Positions 25,520 through 33,718 of a DNA stretch of 64,000 nucleotides are shown here, piece after piece. How positions within the stretch are numbered: position 1 is the first letter of the stretch; the number at the start of each line of letters is the position of its first letter. The DNA is from Haloplanus salinus (lineage in GTDB: Archaea > Halobacteriota > Halobacteria > Halobacteriales > Haloferacaceae). Under the pieces are notes generated by a model, which was given only the letters and a program-made list of their open reading frames with translations, had not been told where the DNA came from and searched no databases. Location of the stretch: contig NZ_QPHM01000001.1 of NCBI RefSeq assembly GCF_003336245.1, forward strand, positions 1,178,001 to 1,242,000, given 5' to 3'. The translations under genes and the position numbers were made by a program.

Positions 25520-27399
25520 TTTCGAAACTCGAAGCGCGCCCCGCCGTCGTCGGCTTCGATGGCGTCGGCCGACCACCCGTGTTCTCCCGCGATCCGATCG
25601 ACGATGGCGAGCCCCAACCCCGTCCCCCCCGGGTCGGTCGTGTAGCCCGCCTCGAACACGTCGCCGTCGTCGGGGAGTCCCGGGCCGTCGTCCGCGACGT
25701 AGAACCCGTCGGGGAGCGGACCGACGGTGACGGTGAGGTCGGCCACGGACCCGTGTTCGGCGCTGTCGTCGGCCTCCGGCCGACTGCCCGTGGAGCCGTG
25801 CTCCACGGCGTTCCGAAACAGATTCTCCAGTAACCGCCGAAGGCGTGACTCGTCGGCCCGGACGGCTACGTCGTCCTCGACGACGAGCGTCGCGTCGCCC
25901 GTGTCGGCGGTCCGCCAGCACGCCTCGGCGACCGTGGAGAGGTCGATCGGCCGCCGGTCGTGGGACGCCTCGGTCCGGGCGAGGGCGAGCAGCTCCTCGA
26001 TCAGGTCGAACGCGCGGTCGAGCGACCGTGCGGCACGGTCGAGGTCCTCGTCGTCGTGGCGCTCGCACGCGAGTTCGAGCGAGCCGTCGACGACCGTCAG
26101 GGGCGTCCGGAGGTCGTGGGAGACGACGCTCGCGAACTCGTCCAGCCGTTCGTTCTGCCGTTCCAGATCCCGGGTCCGATCGAGGAGCGTCAGCGCCGTC
26201 GCGGCGTTGGCCGCGAACACCTCCGCGAGGTGGCGATCCAGTCGGTCGAAAGTGCCGACCTCGGTGTCGCCGACACTCAGAACGCCGTGGTCGCCGATCG
26301 GGACGAACATCGACGCCCGGGCGGTCCGCCGGTCGTAGTCGTCGTCGACCGTACGCACGTCGTCGTAGACGAGCGTCTCACCGTCGGCGAAGGCGCGGCC
26401 GGCTGTCCCCTCGCCGATCCGGTAGACGGGGCGTTCACCGAGCCGTCGCTCGGCTTCGTCGGTGATGGCGACCGGGTGGAGTTCGTCGCCGTCGACGAGC
26501 CTGACGAGGTTCGTCGGATAGCCGAGCACGTCTCGGACCGCGTCGGTGATGATCTCCGCCACCCGCGCGCTGCTCCCGGCGCGGAGGAGGCTACGGGTCG
26601 CGTCGTGGAGCCGTTCGAACGTCCGCTCGCGACGCTTCTGGGCCGTGATGTCGACGTATAGCCCGAGGGTACCGATCACGTCGCCGGTCGCGTCGAGGCG
26701 GGGACTCGCGCGAAAGAGGGTGTCGACGCGCTCCCCGTCGGCGGCGACGAGGGTGCGCTCCTGTTGGCCGAAGGTGCCCTGCCGCCCACTGTCGAAGCCG
26801 TCGACGGCGTGAGCCATCGACTCGTCGGCGTAGATGTCCCAGACCGACCGGCCGAGTATGTCGTCGCGCTCGTAGCCGAGGCGGTCGAGAAAGCGGTCGT
26901 TGCAGTCCTCGACGACCGGTTCGTCGTCGACGCGCCGGAAGGCGACGTACATCACGGGGGCGTCCGCGAAGAGCTGTCGGTGCTGGGAGCGCTCGGTCCG
27001 AAGACGGCGTTCGGTGCGGTGGCTCGCGACTGCCTCGTCGATGCGGTGAGCGAGGAGGTCGGTGTCCGCCGTGTCGGGGGCGACCCGCACGCAGTCGGTC
27101 ACGCCCGCGTCGAGGGCGTCGCCGACGGGCACGTCCGCCTCCGGCCCGACCACGAGCACGAACGGGAGGTCCTCGCGGAGGTCCCGGACGGCCCGGAAAA
27201 ACGCGAGCCCGTCAATCTCGGGGAGCGACGCGTCGCTCACCACGCAGTCGATCGACGAGTCGGCGTCGAGGGCTGCGAGCGCGTCGCCGGCCGTAGTGAC
27301 CCGCCGGACCGTGAGCCGGTCCGCGGCGCGTGACAGCCCGTCGGCGCCGGTACCGACGTACAGCGCGTCGACGGACGGATCGGATGGCGGCTGGAGCAT
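25516..27399 (-). CDS. Hybrid REC-PAS-GAF sensor histidine kinase
   Basis: A 627-residue soluble signalling kinase. Domains in order: receiver-like domain (about 10-125, phospho-acceptor Asp56), PAS (about 138-255), GAF (about 265-405), HisKA with FASVVSHDLRTPL and phospho-accepting His428, then an HATPase with LENLFRNAVEHG and DDGPGLPD plus GGTGLGLAIV. No transmembrane segment is seen, so the signal is probably cytoplasmic. No response regulator is adjacent. It lies between the ferredoxin gene and the DoxX operon, hinting at redox sensing, which is inference. Confidence 0.9.
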   Translation of the reverse strand: MLQPPSDPSVDALYVGTGADGLSRAADRLTVRRVTTAGDALAALDADSSIDCVVSDASLPEIDGLAFFRAVRDLREDLPFVLVVGPEADVPVGDALDAGVTDCVRVAPDTADTDLLAHRIDEAVASHRTERRLRTERSQHRQLFADAPVMYVAFRRVDDEPVVEDCNDRFLDRLGYERDDILGRSVWDIYADESMAHAVDGFDSGRQGTFGQQERTLVAADGERVDTLFRASPRLDATGDVIGTLGLYVDITAQKRRERTFERLHDATRSLLRAGSSARVAEIITDAVRDVLGYPTNLVRLVDGDELHPVAITDEAERRLGERPVYRIGEGTAGRAFADGETLVYDDVRTVDDDYDRRTARASMFVPIGDHGVLSVGDTEVGTFDRLDRHLAEVFAANAATALTLLDRTRDLERQNERLDEFASVVSHDLRTPLTVVDGSLELACERHDDEDLDRAARSLDRAFDLIEELLALARTEASHDRRPIDLSTVAEACWRTADTGDATLVVEDDVAVRADESRLRRLLENLFRNAVEHGSTGSRPEADDSAEHGSVADLTVTVGPLPDGFYVADDGPGLPDDGDVFEAGYTTDPGGTGLGLAIVDRIAGEHGWSADAIEADDGGARFEFRN

Positions 27400-27419
27400 T
27401 GTGGTCTCGAAGGGGCGGG

Positions 27420-28526
27420 TCAGTCGGCCGTCGGCGTCGACTCACCGCCGGCGTCGACCGGGGTCCGGCCGACGCGTGCGCGCAACGCGGGAACGACGGT
27501 CCGGTCGAGAGCGAACGGGCCGCTCCCGGTGATCAGCAGGGCGGAGGTGAGGCCGAACAGAGTGACGTGAGCGAGCACCGGGTCGTCGGGGAGGCCGAAG
27601 AGGGTCGTGGTGAGGATGAGGAAGCCGGCGCCGGCGGCGCTCCGGGTGAACGTGCCGCTCAGGATGAGTAGGCCGACGGCGAGTTCGCCCAGCCCCGCGC
27701 CGAACACCCACATCTCCGGGGAGATGGGAGCGACGGCCGTGAGATCGTACTTCTCGACCACCTGGAGCGCCCGACCGGGATCGAGCCACTTCTCGGTGAC
27801 GCCGAGGTAGGCGAAGTTGAGGCCGAGGAAGACGCGGATGAGAAGGGGGGCGGCGGACTTCTCGATCCCGAGCCTGGAGAGGAGGTCGGAGACGGTCGTC
27901 ACGTCGCGGAAGCGACTCATGATCGTGCCGTCGGTGAGCATCAACCGCCGGAGCAGGAGGTCGGCGCTCGGCTGGCCGGGGCCGACGACGAGGATGCCGA
28001 AGAAGCCGGCGAGATACTCCGAACTGAGCAGGAGCGTCGGGAAATGCGTCGCCAACCCGGAGAGGTAGGTGAGGATGCCGGCGAGTGCCGCCAGCCGCGT
28101 CCCCAGACCGAACAACAGGAGGAAAGCGAGAGTGACCTGGACGAGACGTGCCTCGACGCTCACCACGGGTGAGAAGAAGTAGCCGCCGAAGCCGGCGCCC
28201 ATGAGCGGGAGGCCAACGGCGAGTCGCAACAGCCAGCCCAGATACGGTTGGTAGGAACGCAGCGTCCGTCGGGTGACCGTCACGTCCATCAGGTGGTCGC
28301 CGTACCGGAGCCAGCCGAACGTCGCGACGGTCACGCCCGCGCTGCCGGCGGCGAGGAGGGCGAGGTTGAGCGGGTCGGAGAGGACGGTGACGAGGAAGTC
28401 GGCGACGCTCGGTCCCGAGCCACCCCCCTCGGTCACGTAGTCGACGTGAGCCGCGACGGGACGCGAGGCGACGACGGCGACGAGAAGCGGCGCCATGAGG
28501 ACGTGTCGCGGCTGGCTGGAGGTCAT
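27420..28526 (-). CDS. DoxX-family multi-pass membrane protein
   Basis: A 368-residue membrane protein with about eight hydrophobic segments and two DoxX-like four-helix modules: one around 90-175 (LGWLLRLAVGLPLMGAGFGG) and one around 215-340 (LIRVFLGLNFAYLGVTEKWLDP). DoxX proteins relate to quinol-linked thiosulfate or redox functions. I chose the ATG at 28526 over the GTG two codons upstream because the TATA box fits. A decayed short DoxX gene lies directly upstream, and an HxlR regulator is divergent beyond it. Confidence 0.8.
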   Translation of the reverse strand: MTSSQPRHVLMAPLLVAVVASRPVAAHVDYVTEGGGSGPSVADFLVTVLSDPLNLALLAAGSAGVTVATFGWLRYGDHLMDVTVTRRTLRSYQPYLGWLLRLAVGLPLMGAGFGGYFFSPVVSVEARLVQVTLAFLLLFGLGTRLAALAGILTYLSGLATHFPTLLLSSEYLAGFFGILVVGPGQPSADLLLRRLMLTDGTIMSRFRDVTTVSDLLSRLGIEKSAAPLLIRVFLGLNFAYLGVTEKWLDPGRALQVVEKYDLTAVAPISPEMWVFGAGLGELAVGLLILSGTFTRSAAGAGFLILTTTLFGLPDDPVLAHVTLFGLTSALLITGSGPFALDRTVVPALRARVGRTPVDAGGESTPTAD

Positions 28527-28550
28527 TATCACAGTTAGCCCGACGTTGGT

Positions 28551-28558
28551 AATAAAAA
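28551..28558 (-). promoter_or_regulatory. TATA box of the large DoxX gene
   Basis: On the minus strand TTTTTATTACC lies about 30 nt before the ATG at 28526, so this gene has its own promoter downstream of the DoxX pseudogene. Confidence 0.6.
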
Positions 28559-28568
28559 CTGGGCTGGG

Positions 28569-28880
28569 TTACAGGCCGACGTTGGCCGCCAGCGGCCACG
28601 CCTCGCCCGCGATCATCAAGAACCCGAGAGCGGCGGCGAGGAAGGCGGCGACGGCGACGACGGCGACCGTCGGATAAACGCCGGGGGGCGATTCCAAAGC
28701 CACCGGCGATCAGCATCCCACCGGACGCGGGGACGCCATCGGAATGCCTTTCGCCTGCGCGTAGCCCATCATCCCTTCGGCGTCGAGGAAGTGATTCAGG
28801 CCGGTGAACGCGAAGACGGCGCCGAAGAGGACGCGTGCGAGCAGGAACGCGATGCCCGCGCCGGCGGTGTCGAAGGCCAT
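28569..28880 (-). pseudogene. Decayed DoxX-family gene
   Basis: The minus-strand reading starts well: MAFDTAGAGIAFLLARVLFGAVFAFTGLNHFLDAEGMMGYAQAKGIPMAS in the first frame, typical of short DoxX proteins. It then reaches a TGA after a few odd residues. The coding signal moves to a second frame (SGGMLIAGGFGIA) and then a third (GVYPTVAVVAVAAFLAAALGFLMIAGE, ending WPLAANVGL). Two frameshifts are therefore needed, and at about 312 bp it lacks some 30 residues of the usual middle between the third and fourth helices. It is probably a non-functional remnant of the first gene in the DoxX operon. Confidence 0.8.
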
Positions 28881-29079
28881 CGGAGCGTTACCTCGGCGTC
28901 GCCGCGGGTCGAAAGTGGTCCGTCGGACGTGGTCGGATCGATCATCGTCCCCTCGTAACCCGGCGCGACGAATATACGGTATCTGACATCGGTGTCACCG
29001 GGACGAGCGCTCCCGCAGTAACACTCCGATACCTGATTCGAAACGGTACCTCCACCTATCCGGACGCCCCGGAAGTGGT

Positions 29080-29385
29080 GTGGGGACCGAGGAGGACGCC
29101 GAGACGTGTTACGTCATCGATTCGCTCGAACAGATCGGCTCCCGGTGGCGGCTGGCGGTGCTGCACGACCTGCAGGAGGGTGAGAAGCGGTTCAACGAAC
29201 TCGAGCGATCGACCGGCGCGAGTTCGCGGACGCTCTCCCGGGTCGTCGACGACCTAGGGGAGATGGGGTTCGTCCACCGCCGCCTCGAGGAGGACGCGCC
29301 AGTGGCGACGTACTACTCCCTGACGGAGAAAGGGGAGTCGCTCTGTCCGGTGTTCGACGCCATCGGCGACTGGGCCAAAGAGTGA
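29080..29385 (+). CDS. HxlR-family winged-helix regulator
   Basis: A 101-residue MarR/HxlR-type DNA-binding protein. The winged-helix core IGSRWRLAVLHDLQEGEKRFNEL, TGASSRTLSRVVDDLGEMGFVHRR is clear, and a single Cys10 precedes it, which in some relatives senses redox or aldehydes. The GTG at 29080 is the family-like start. It faces the DoxX pseudogene across a 199-bp gap and would be expected to regulate that operon and itself. TATA candidates in the gap are weak. Confidence 0.85.
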   Translation: MGTEEDAETCYVIDSLEQIGSRWRLAVLHDLQEGEKRFNELERSTGASSRTLSRVVDDLGEMGFVHRRLEEDAPVATYYSLTEKGESLCPVFDAIGDWAKE

Positions 29386-29405
29386 ATCGCCGAGGAGGCG
29401 ACGGC

Positions 29406-29756
29406 CTAGTCGGCGCGGTTGATCCACAGGAGCGTCGGCCCGGCGAGGACGAGCAACAAGCCGACGAGGGCGACGAGGGTCCAGAGACCGGCCATCGACC
29501 CGCCGGCGCTGGCCGTGGCCTCCCCGGTCGCCCGTGCGGTCGACGGGTCGTTCAGCAGAAGTAGCGCCTTGTCCTGCGGTAACACGGCGGCGTAGGTCCG
29601 GTCCGGCGACACCGAAAAGAACCGGATCAGATCCGGGTTCGTGGTCGCCGGCACCGACATCGACCGCCCGTACGCACCGAGGATGACGGCGATGATCCCG
29701 AGGAGCGTCAGATCGAGCGGGGAGGTAGTGTCACTATTTATCAGGCGGGACTCCAT
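29406..29756 (-). CDS. Small membrane protein with two transmembrane helices
   Basis: A 116-residue haloarchaeal protein with a hydrophobic segment near 16-35 (LTLLGIIAVILGAYGRSM) and another near 87-110 (LWTLVALVGLLLVLAGPTLL), with a short polar domain between. No family function is recognised. The ATG at 29756 lies 27 nt after a clear TATA box. It converges on the HxlR gene with a 20-bp gap and is divergent from hemE. Confidence 0.7.
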   Translation of the reverse strand: MESRLINSDTTSPLDLTLLGIIAVILGAYGRSMSVPATTNPDLIRFFSVSPDRTYAAVLPQDKALLLLNDPSTARATGEATASAGGSMAGLWTLVALVGLLLVLAGPTLLWINRAD

Positions 29757-29779
29757 ACGTGTGGTACGGTCCGGAGTAA

Positions 29780-29787
29780 CATATACT
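29780..29787 (-). promoter_or_regulatory. TATA box, small membrane protein gene
   Basis: On the minus strand GAGTATATGTTAC centred about 27 nt before the ATG at 29756. A second box, CATACTTAGC at 29810-29819 on the plus strand, lies about 29 nt before hemE, so this 88-bp gap is a divergent promoter pair. Confidence 0.65.
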
Positions 29788-29844
29788 CCCGGCCGGGCGA
29801 GCGCGATGCGACATACTTAGCCGGCCGCGGTCCGTTCGTTCCCC

Positions 29845-30852
29845 ATGACCCACCTCCTCGTTCGCGCTGCCCGCGGCGAACGGACCGAGCGGCCGCCGGT
29901 TTGGCTGATGCGACAGGCCGGGCGCCACATTCCCGAGTACCGCGAGATTCGTGCCGACTACACGTTCCGTGAGGCCATCGAGACGCCCGAGGTGGCCGAA
30001 CGAATCACCCTCCTCCCCTGGGACCTCTACGAACCGGACGGCGTCGTGATGTTCTCCGATATCCTCACCGTGCTCGAACCCCTCGGCTTCGACTACCACA
30101 TCGAGAGCGGCGTCGGCCCCGTCGTCGAGAACCCGGTCGACGGCCCCGACGACGCCGAACGACCCCGCGGCGACGTGGCGACCGACCTCGAGTTCGTCGG
30201 CGCACTCCTCGACCGACTCGTCGAGCGAGTGGGTTCGGAGACGGCCATCATCGGCTTCGCCGGCGGCCCCTTCACCCTCGCCTCCTACGTCGTCGCCGGC
30301 GGGTCCTCACGGAATCACGGCCCCGTCCGCCGCTTCCGTGCCCGCCATCCCGAGGCGTTCCGCACGCTCCTCTCGGCGTTCGCCGACGTGGTGCGCGAGT
30401 ATCTGGAGTATCAGGCCGCCCACGGCGCCGACGTGGTGCAACTGTTCGACACCTACGCCGGCGTCCTCTCGCCCGCCGACTACCGCGAGTTCGTCCTCCC
30501 GCTCCACCGCGAGATCCTGTCTGACCTCTCCGTGCCCGCAATCGTCTTCGTGCGCAACATGGGTGGCCGCCTCGACAGCCTGCAGGCGACGGGCGCGGAC
30601 GTGGTGAGCCTCGACTGGACCGTCGACATGGCCGCGGCGCGGGCCGAACTCGGCGACCAGCCCGTCCAAGGAAACCTCGACCCACAGTATCTCTTCGGGT
30701 CGCCCGAGTTCGTCCGCGAGCGGACGCGGGAGGTTATCGACGCCGCCGGACCGCGGGGCCACATCCTCAACCTCGGCCACGGCGTCAACCGCGACACGCC
30801 GGTCGAGTCGGTGAAGGCGTTCGTCGAGACGGCGAAGTCCGTCAGCCGGTAG
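29845..30852 (+). CDS. hemE: Uroporphyrinogen decarboxylase HemE
   Basis: A 335-residue cytosolic enzyme that decarboxylates uroporphyrinogen III to coproporphyrinogen III in heme synthesis. Signature segments are PPVWLMRQAGRHIPEYREIR near the N-terminus (arginines bind substrate carboxylates), GFAGGPFTLASYVVAGG, VVQLFDTYAGVLSPADYREF and the C-terminal GHILNLGHGVNRDTP. Length is typical. It is convergent with hemG, and the two genes overlap by 11 bp. Haloarchaea make heme for respiration and bacteriorhodopsin-independent metabolism. Confidence 0.95.
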   Translation: MTHLLVRAARGERTERPPVWLMRQAGRHIPEYREIRADYTFREAIETPEVAERITLLPWDLYEPDGVVMFSDILTVLEPLGFDYHIESGVGPVVENPVDGPDDAERPRGDVATDLEFVGALLDRLVERVGSETAIIGFAGGPFTLASYVVAGGSSRNHGPVRRFRARHPEAFRTLLSAFADVVREYLEYQAAHGADVVQLFDTYAGVLSPADYREFVLPLHREILSDLSVPAIVFVRNMGGRLDSLQATGADVVSLDWTVDMAAARAELGDQPVQGNLDPQYLFGSPEFVRERTREVIDAAGPRGHILNLGHGVNRDTPVESVKAFVETAKSVSR

Positions 30853-32143
30853 CCTCGGCGAGGGGAGCGTCGGCGCCCACGTCGTCCCCGGCGAACCGCT
30901 CGGCCAGTCGCTTCGCCTCCCGCACCCGCGCCGGAACGCCCATCCGCCCGGCGTAGTTCGAGGCGAGCGTGATTCCGTCGGGGAGATCCACGTCCGCCAT
31001 CGCCGTCCACGATCCGTCGTAGGCGGGGATACCCCGCGGGTAACGCGTGACGTTCACCACTTCCGCCTCGGCGTCCATCACCGCCTCGAACTCCTGGCTG
31101 GCGATCCGGCCGAGTTCCCGTTCCGGGCGGTCGACCAGTCCCGGGTTCTTCATCCCGCCGAGGAAGCAGGTGTAGACGCCGTCACGGTCGAACAGGCTGG
31201 CGTTCCACGTCACGCCGAGCGTCCGGAGGGGTTCGTCGTGGCGCACCTGGTAGCCGTAGCCGGCGGGGGCGGCCGCGGAGTGGAGATGGACGTACGCGAG
31301 CGGGTTGTAGTAGAGCCGCCGGAGCGCACGGGCGCTGTCGGCGTCCACGTCGGCCAGCAAACCGGCGGCGACGTCCGCCCGCACGGTGACGACGACGTGG
31401 TCGACGCGGTGGCTTCCGTCCTCGGTCTCCAAACGGTACCCCGTCCCCTCGGGGACGATTCGGTCCACCGCGGTCTCCAGTGCCACTCGGTCGGCGTTGT
31501 GTTCGTAGAGCGCGCGGGGGAGTTGGGCCATGCCGTCGTCGAAGGAGACGGGCGCCTCGCGTCCCTTGCCCTCCAAGCGGCGGTTGACCGCCGCCCGGAT
31601 CAGGCTGCCCGAGCGCTCCATCTTCTTGACCGTCCGCAGGGCGTATTCCCCCGGCATCTCCGCGGGGTCCGAACCGTAGATACCGCCGAACAGCGGTTCG
31701 ACGAGGTTGTGGTACGCCTCGGAGCCGAACTTCCGGACGAAGTAGTCGGCCGCCGTCTCGCCGTCGCGGGCGCCCTCGGTCAGTGGCTCCGCGAGCAGTC
31801 GCAGCTTCCCCCGGACGGAAAGCAGGTCCGTCGAGACGAACTCCTCGATGGAGAACGGCACCCGTCGGAGCCGGCCGTCGACGTAGACGTACAGCGGGAG
31901 GTCGGTGTCGGCGGTCCGGAGGTCGCCCCGGAGCCCACAGTCGTCGACCAGCGCCTCGATATCGGCGGTCAGCCGGGTGCGCTGGGGACCGTGTTCGAGG
32001 ACGCGCCCGTCGACCCGCTCCGACTTGATGACGCCCCCGGGGTCGGACGCCGCCTCGAAGGCCACCGAGTCGGCGCCGCGCTCCCCGAGGTAGTGGGTGA
32101 GCGCGAGGCCGGTGATACCCGCGCCGACGATGCCGACCGTCAT
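30842..32143 (-). CDS. hemG: Protoporphyrinogen oxidase-family flavoenzyme
   Basis: A 433-residue FAD amine-oxidase-fold enzyme of the PPO/HemY type (some pipelines would name this hemY). The dinucleotide motif GIVGAGITGLALTHYLGERG starts at residue 4, and the C-terminal NYAGRMGVPARVREAKRLAE and GMKNPGL segments match protoporphyrinogen/coproporphyrinogen oxidases. Whether it oxidises proto- or coproporphyrinogen is not decided by the sequence; haloarchaea may use either route. It is coupled to hemH through an ATGA overlap. The ATG at 32143 puts the motif at the N-terminus; the longer open frame is hemH antiphase. Confidence 0.88.
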   Translation of the reverse strand: MTVGIVGAGITGLALTHYLGERGADSVAFEAASDPGGVIKSERVDGRVLEHGPQRTRLTADIEALVDDCGLRGDLRTADTDLPLYVYVDGRLRRVPFSIEEFVSTDLLSVRGKLRLLAEPLTEGARDGETAADYFVRKFGSEAYHNLVEPLFGGIYGSDPAEMPGEYALRTVKKMERSGSLIRAAVNRRLEGKGREAPVSFDDGMAQLPRALYEHNADRVALETAVDRIVPEGTGYRLETEDGSHRVDHVVVTVRADVAAGLLADVDADSARALRRLYYNPLAYVHLHSAAAPAGYGYQVRHDEPLRTLGVTWNASLFDRDGVYTCFLGGMKNPGLVDRPERELGRIASQEFEAVMDAEAEVVNVTRYPRGIPAYDGSWTAMADVDLPDGITLASNYAGRMGVPARVREAKRLAERFAGDDVGADAPLAEATG

Positions 32144-33192
32144 TCGTCGTGGTGAGCGGCGTTCAGGCACATCGTCCCCGGTTCGTCCCGACATTTGCAC
32201 TGCTTGAGGCCGGCGTAGGAGGCGTCGTAGCCCGCGACGAACGGCTCTACCAGATCGGCGAGCGCGCCGACGAACCGCTCGTCGTCGTACGGGATGGGGA
32301 TCCGGTAGAACTCTAGGCCCTCCGCTTCCGCTTCTTCCCGAAGCTCTACGTCGAGTTCGGAGAGCGTCTCGCTCTGTTCGTGCATGAAGCTGACCGGTTC
32401 GACGACGACCCGATCGGCCTCGATGCTCTCGATGACCTCCTCTACGTCGGGCTCGGTCCACTCCACGTCCCGGTTCTCGTGATTCTGATAACCGAGCGCG
32501 TAGTCCGGGGCGTCGAGTGCCGTGGCGACGACGCCACAGAACTCCTCGACGTACTGCTCGTACCGACTGCCTTCGTCGAGGTAGTACTGGGGCGTCCCGT
32601 GGGCCGAGAAGACGAGTTGCGTCCCGTCGCCGAGGGTGAGGTCGTTCTCGTCGAGGAACGCCCGGATATTGTCGATGCGGGCGCGGCTGTATCCGGGGTG
32701 CTTGTGCCAGCCGGTCAGGCCGTCGACGGGGACGTCCCACCCCACCTCGTCGAGCGCTTCGTCGAGTTCGTCCAGCGACTGGACGTTGGTCGACGGGCCA
32801 CAGAGGGGGTAGATGGGCAGGCCGACCAGGTGGTCGACGCCGTCCGCACGGGCCTCTTCCACGGCGTCGGTAATGAACGGATCGGTGTACTGCATCCCGT
32901 AGTAGGTGGGCACGTCGTACCCCCGCCGGTCGAGCTCGTCCGCGAGCATCGACGCCTGCGTGGTGGCGTGGTCGTAGAGCGGCGACCCACCGATCTCTTC
33001 GTACTCCTCCATCAGTCCAGGGGCGCGACGCTCGGCCAGCTTGCTCGCGCGGGCCTGTGCCTCCGCTTCAGTCGTCTCCTTCCCTTCGATGTCCATGTTG
33101 GCGAAGAAGATGCGTTCGAGGTAGTCGACGACGACGTCTCGCTCCGGTTCCGACGGCTCGCCGAAGTTGAGTAACACGATGCCGGTGGTCAT
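32140..33192 (-). CDS. hemH: Ferrochelatase HemH
   Basis: A 350-residue ferrochelatase that inserts iron into the porphyrin. It has TGIVLLNFGEPSEPERDVVVDYLERIFFAN, the central LVFSAHGTPQYYLDEGSRY block with its catalytic His, and FMHEQSETLSELDVELREEAE carrying the second metal-binding Glu/His region. A short C-terminal cysteine group (QCKCRDEPGTMC) recalls the [2Fe-2S] ligands of some ferrochelatases, though only three Cys are present there. First gene of the hemH-hemG operon; its promoter contains an inverted repeat. Confidence 0.93.
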   Translation of the reverse strand: MTTGIVLLNFGEPSEPERDVVVDYLERIFFANMDIEGKETTEAEAQARASKLAERRAPGLMEEYEEIGGSPLYDHATTQASMLADELDRRGYDVPTYYGMQYTDPFITDAVEEARADGVDHLVGLPIYPLCGPSTNVQSLDELDEALDEVGWDVPVDGLTGWHKHPGYSRARIDNIRAFLDENDLTLGDGTQLVFSAHGTPQYYLDEGSRYEQYVEEFCGVVATALDAPDYALGYQNHENRDVEWTEPDVEEVIESIEADRVVVEPVSFMHEQSETLSELDVELREEAEAEGLEFYRIPIPYDDERFVGALADLVEPFVAGYDASYAGLKQCKCRDEPGTMCLNAAHHDE

Positions 33193-33206
33193 ACATCCAC
33201 CCTAAG

Positions 33207-33229
33207 GACAGGTCGGTACAAAACCTGTC
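33207..33229 (-). promoter_or_regulatory. hemH promoter with inverted-repeat operator candidate
   Basis: GACAGGT at 33207-33213 and ACCTGTC at 33223-33229 form a perfect 7-bp inverted repeat with a 9-nt spacer. The spacer contains the TATA-like GTTTTGTAC (minus strand) about 27 nt before the hemH ATG. A dyad centred on the TATA box is where a repressor would block TBP. Heme- or iron-linked control is a guess. Confidence 0.5.
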
Positions 33230-33718
33230 GGTCGGTGCAGTGCGCCGGGTATCGGCCCGGGCATTTAATCCCGGGTTCATCGTCGGCTCGCTCGGCGGCC
33301 ATGGATTGCATCGAGGGCGGCACGGAGGCGACCGATCGCCGCGCCGCCGTCGAACTCGTCGCCGGGGCCGCACTCGGGGGCGACTCCGTCGACTACACGG
33401 CGTCCGGTTCGGGTGGCACCGTCCGTAGTCACGCGACGAGCCGGGAGTGCGCGCCGGTCGAGCGACCACGGATGATCGCCCGTCGACCACCCGCGACGGC
33501 CGTGCCATTCCCTACCATACTGGAGGCGACACGGAGGGACGTCGGATCGGTCCCGCGACGGCCGAGCGACCCCAGTAAGCACCCCTTTCGTCGGGTTTCG
33601 GCGCCTCAAACCCGATGTTTTCGCAGTTCCCCCGTGATCGATCACGGGGGGTTTCAAACACACGTTGATACGGAGTACGGTCCCGATACCTATACCCAAT
33701 GGCGGCGAATAAAGCGCC
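33230..33718. other. 490-bp structured gap, possible non-coding RNA or ORF remnant
   Basis: No confirmed gene. GGCATTTAATCC at 33260-33271 is a good plus-strand TATA box, and an ATG follows at 33301; the reading MDCIEGGTEATDRRAAVELVAG opens plausibly but becomes unlike any protein I know after about 45 codons. Two hairpin-forming dyads occupy 33591-33650. A second TATA-like element, GATACCTATACCC at 33685-33697, precedes the next small gene. A short transcript starting near 33290 and ending at the hairpins is possible. Confidence 0.45.
33591..33650. repeat. Two adjacent hairpins, one a perfect 22-bp palindrome
   Basis: TCGGGTTT (33591-33598) and AAACCCGA (33608-33615) form an 8-bp stem with a 9-nt loop. 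Fourteen nt later a perfect 22-bp palindrome spans 33629-33650: half-site CCCCCGTGATC followed at once by its inverse complement. A perfect palindrome with no loop is more typical of a dimeric protein site than of an RNA terminator, but a cruciform or terminator is possible. Confidence 0.6.

Noticed and set aside
33591-33650. Considered as an origin-recognition box cluster.
   Set aside because: The expected haloarchaeal ORB consensus with its G-string is absent, there is no orc1/cdc6 gene in the window, and the palindrome is loop-free.
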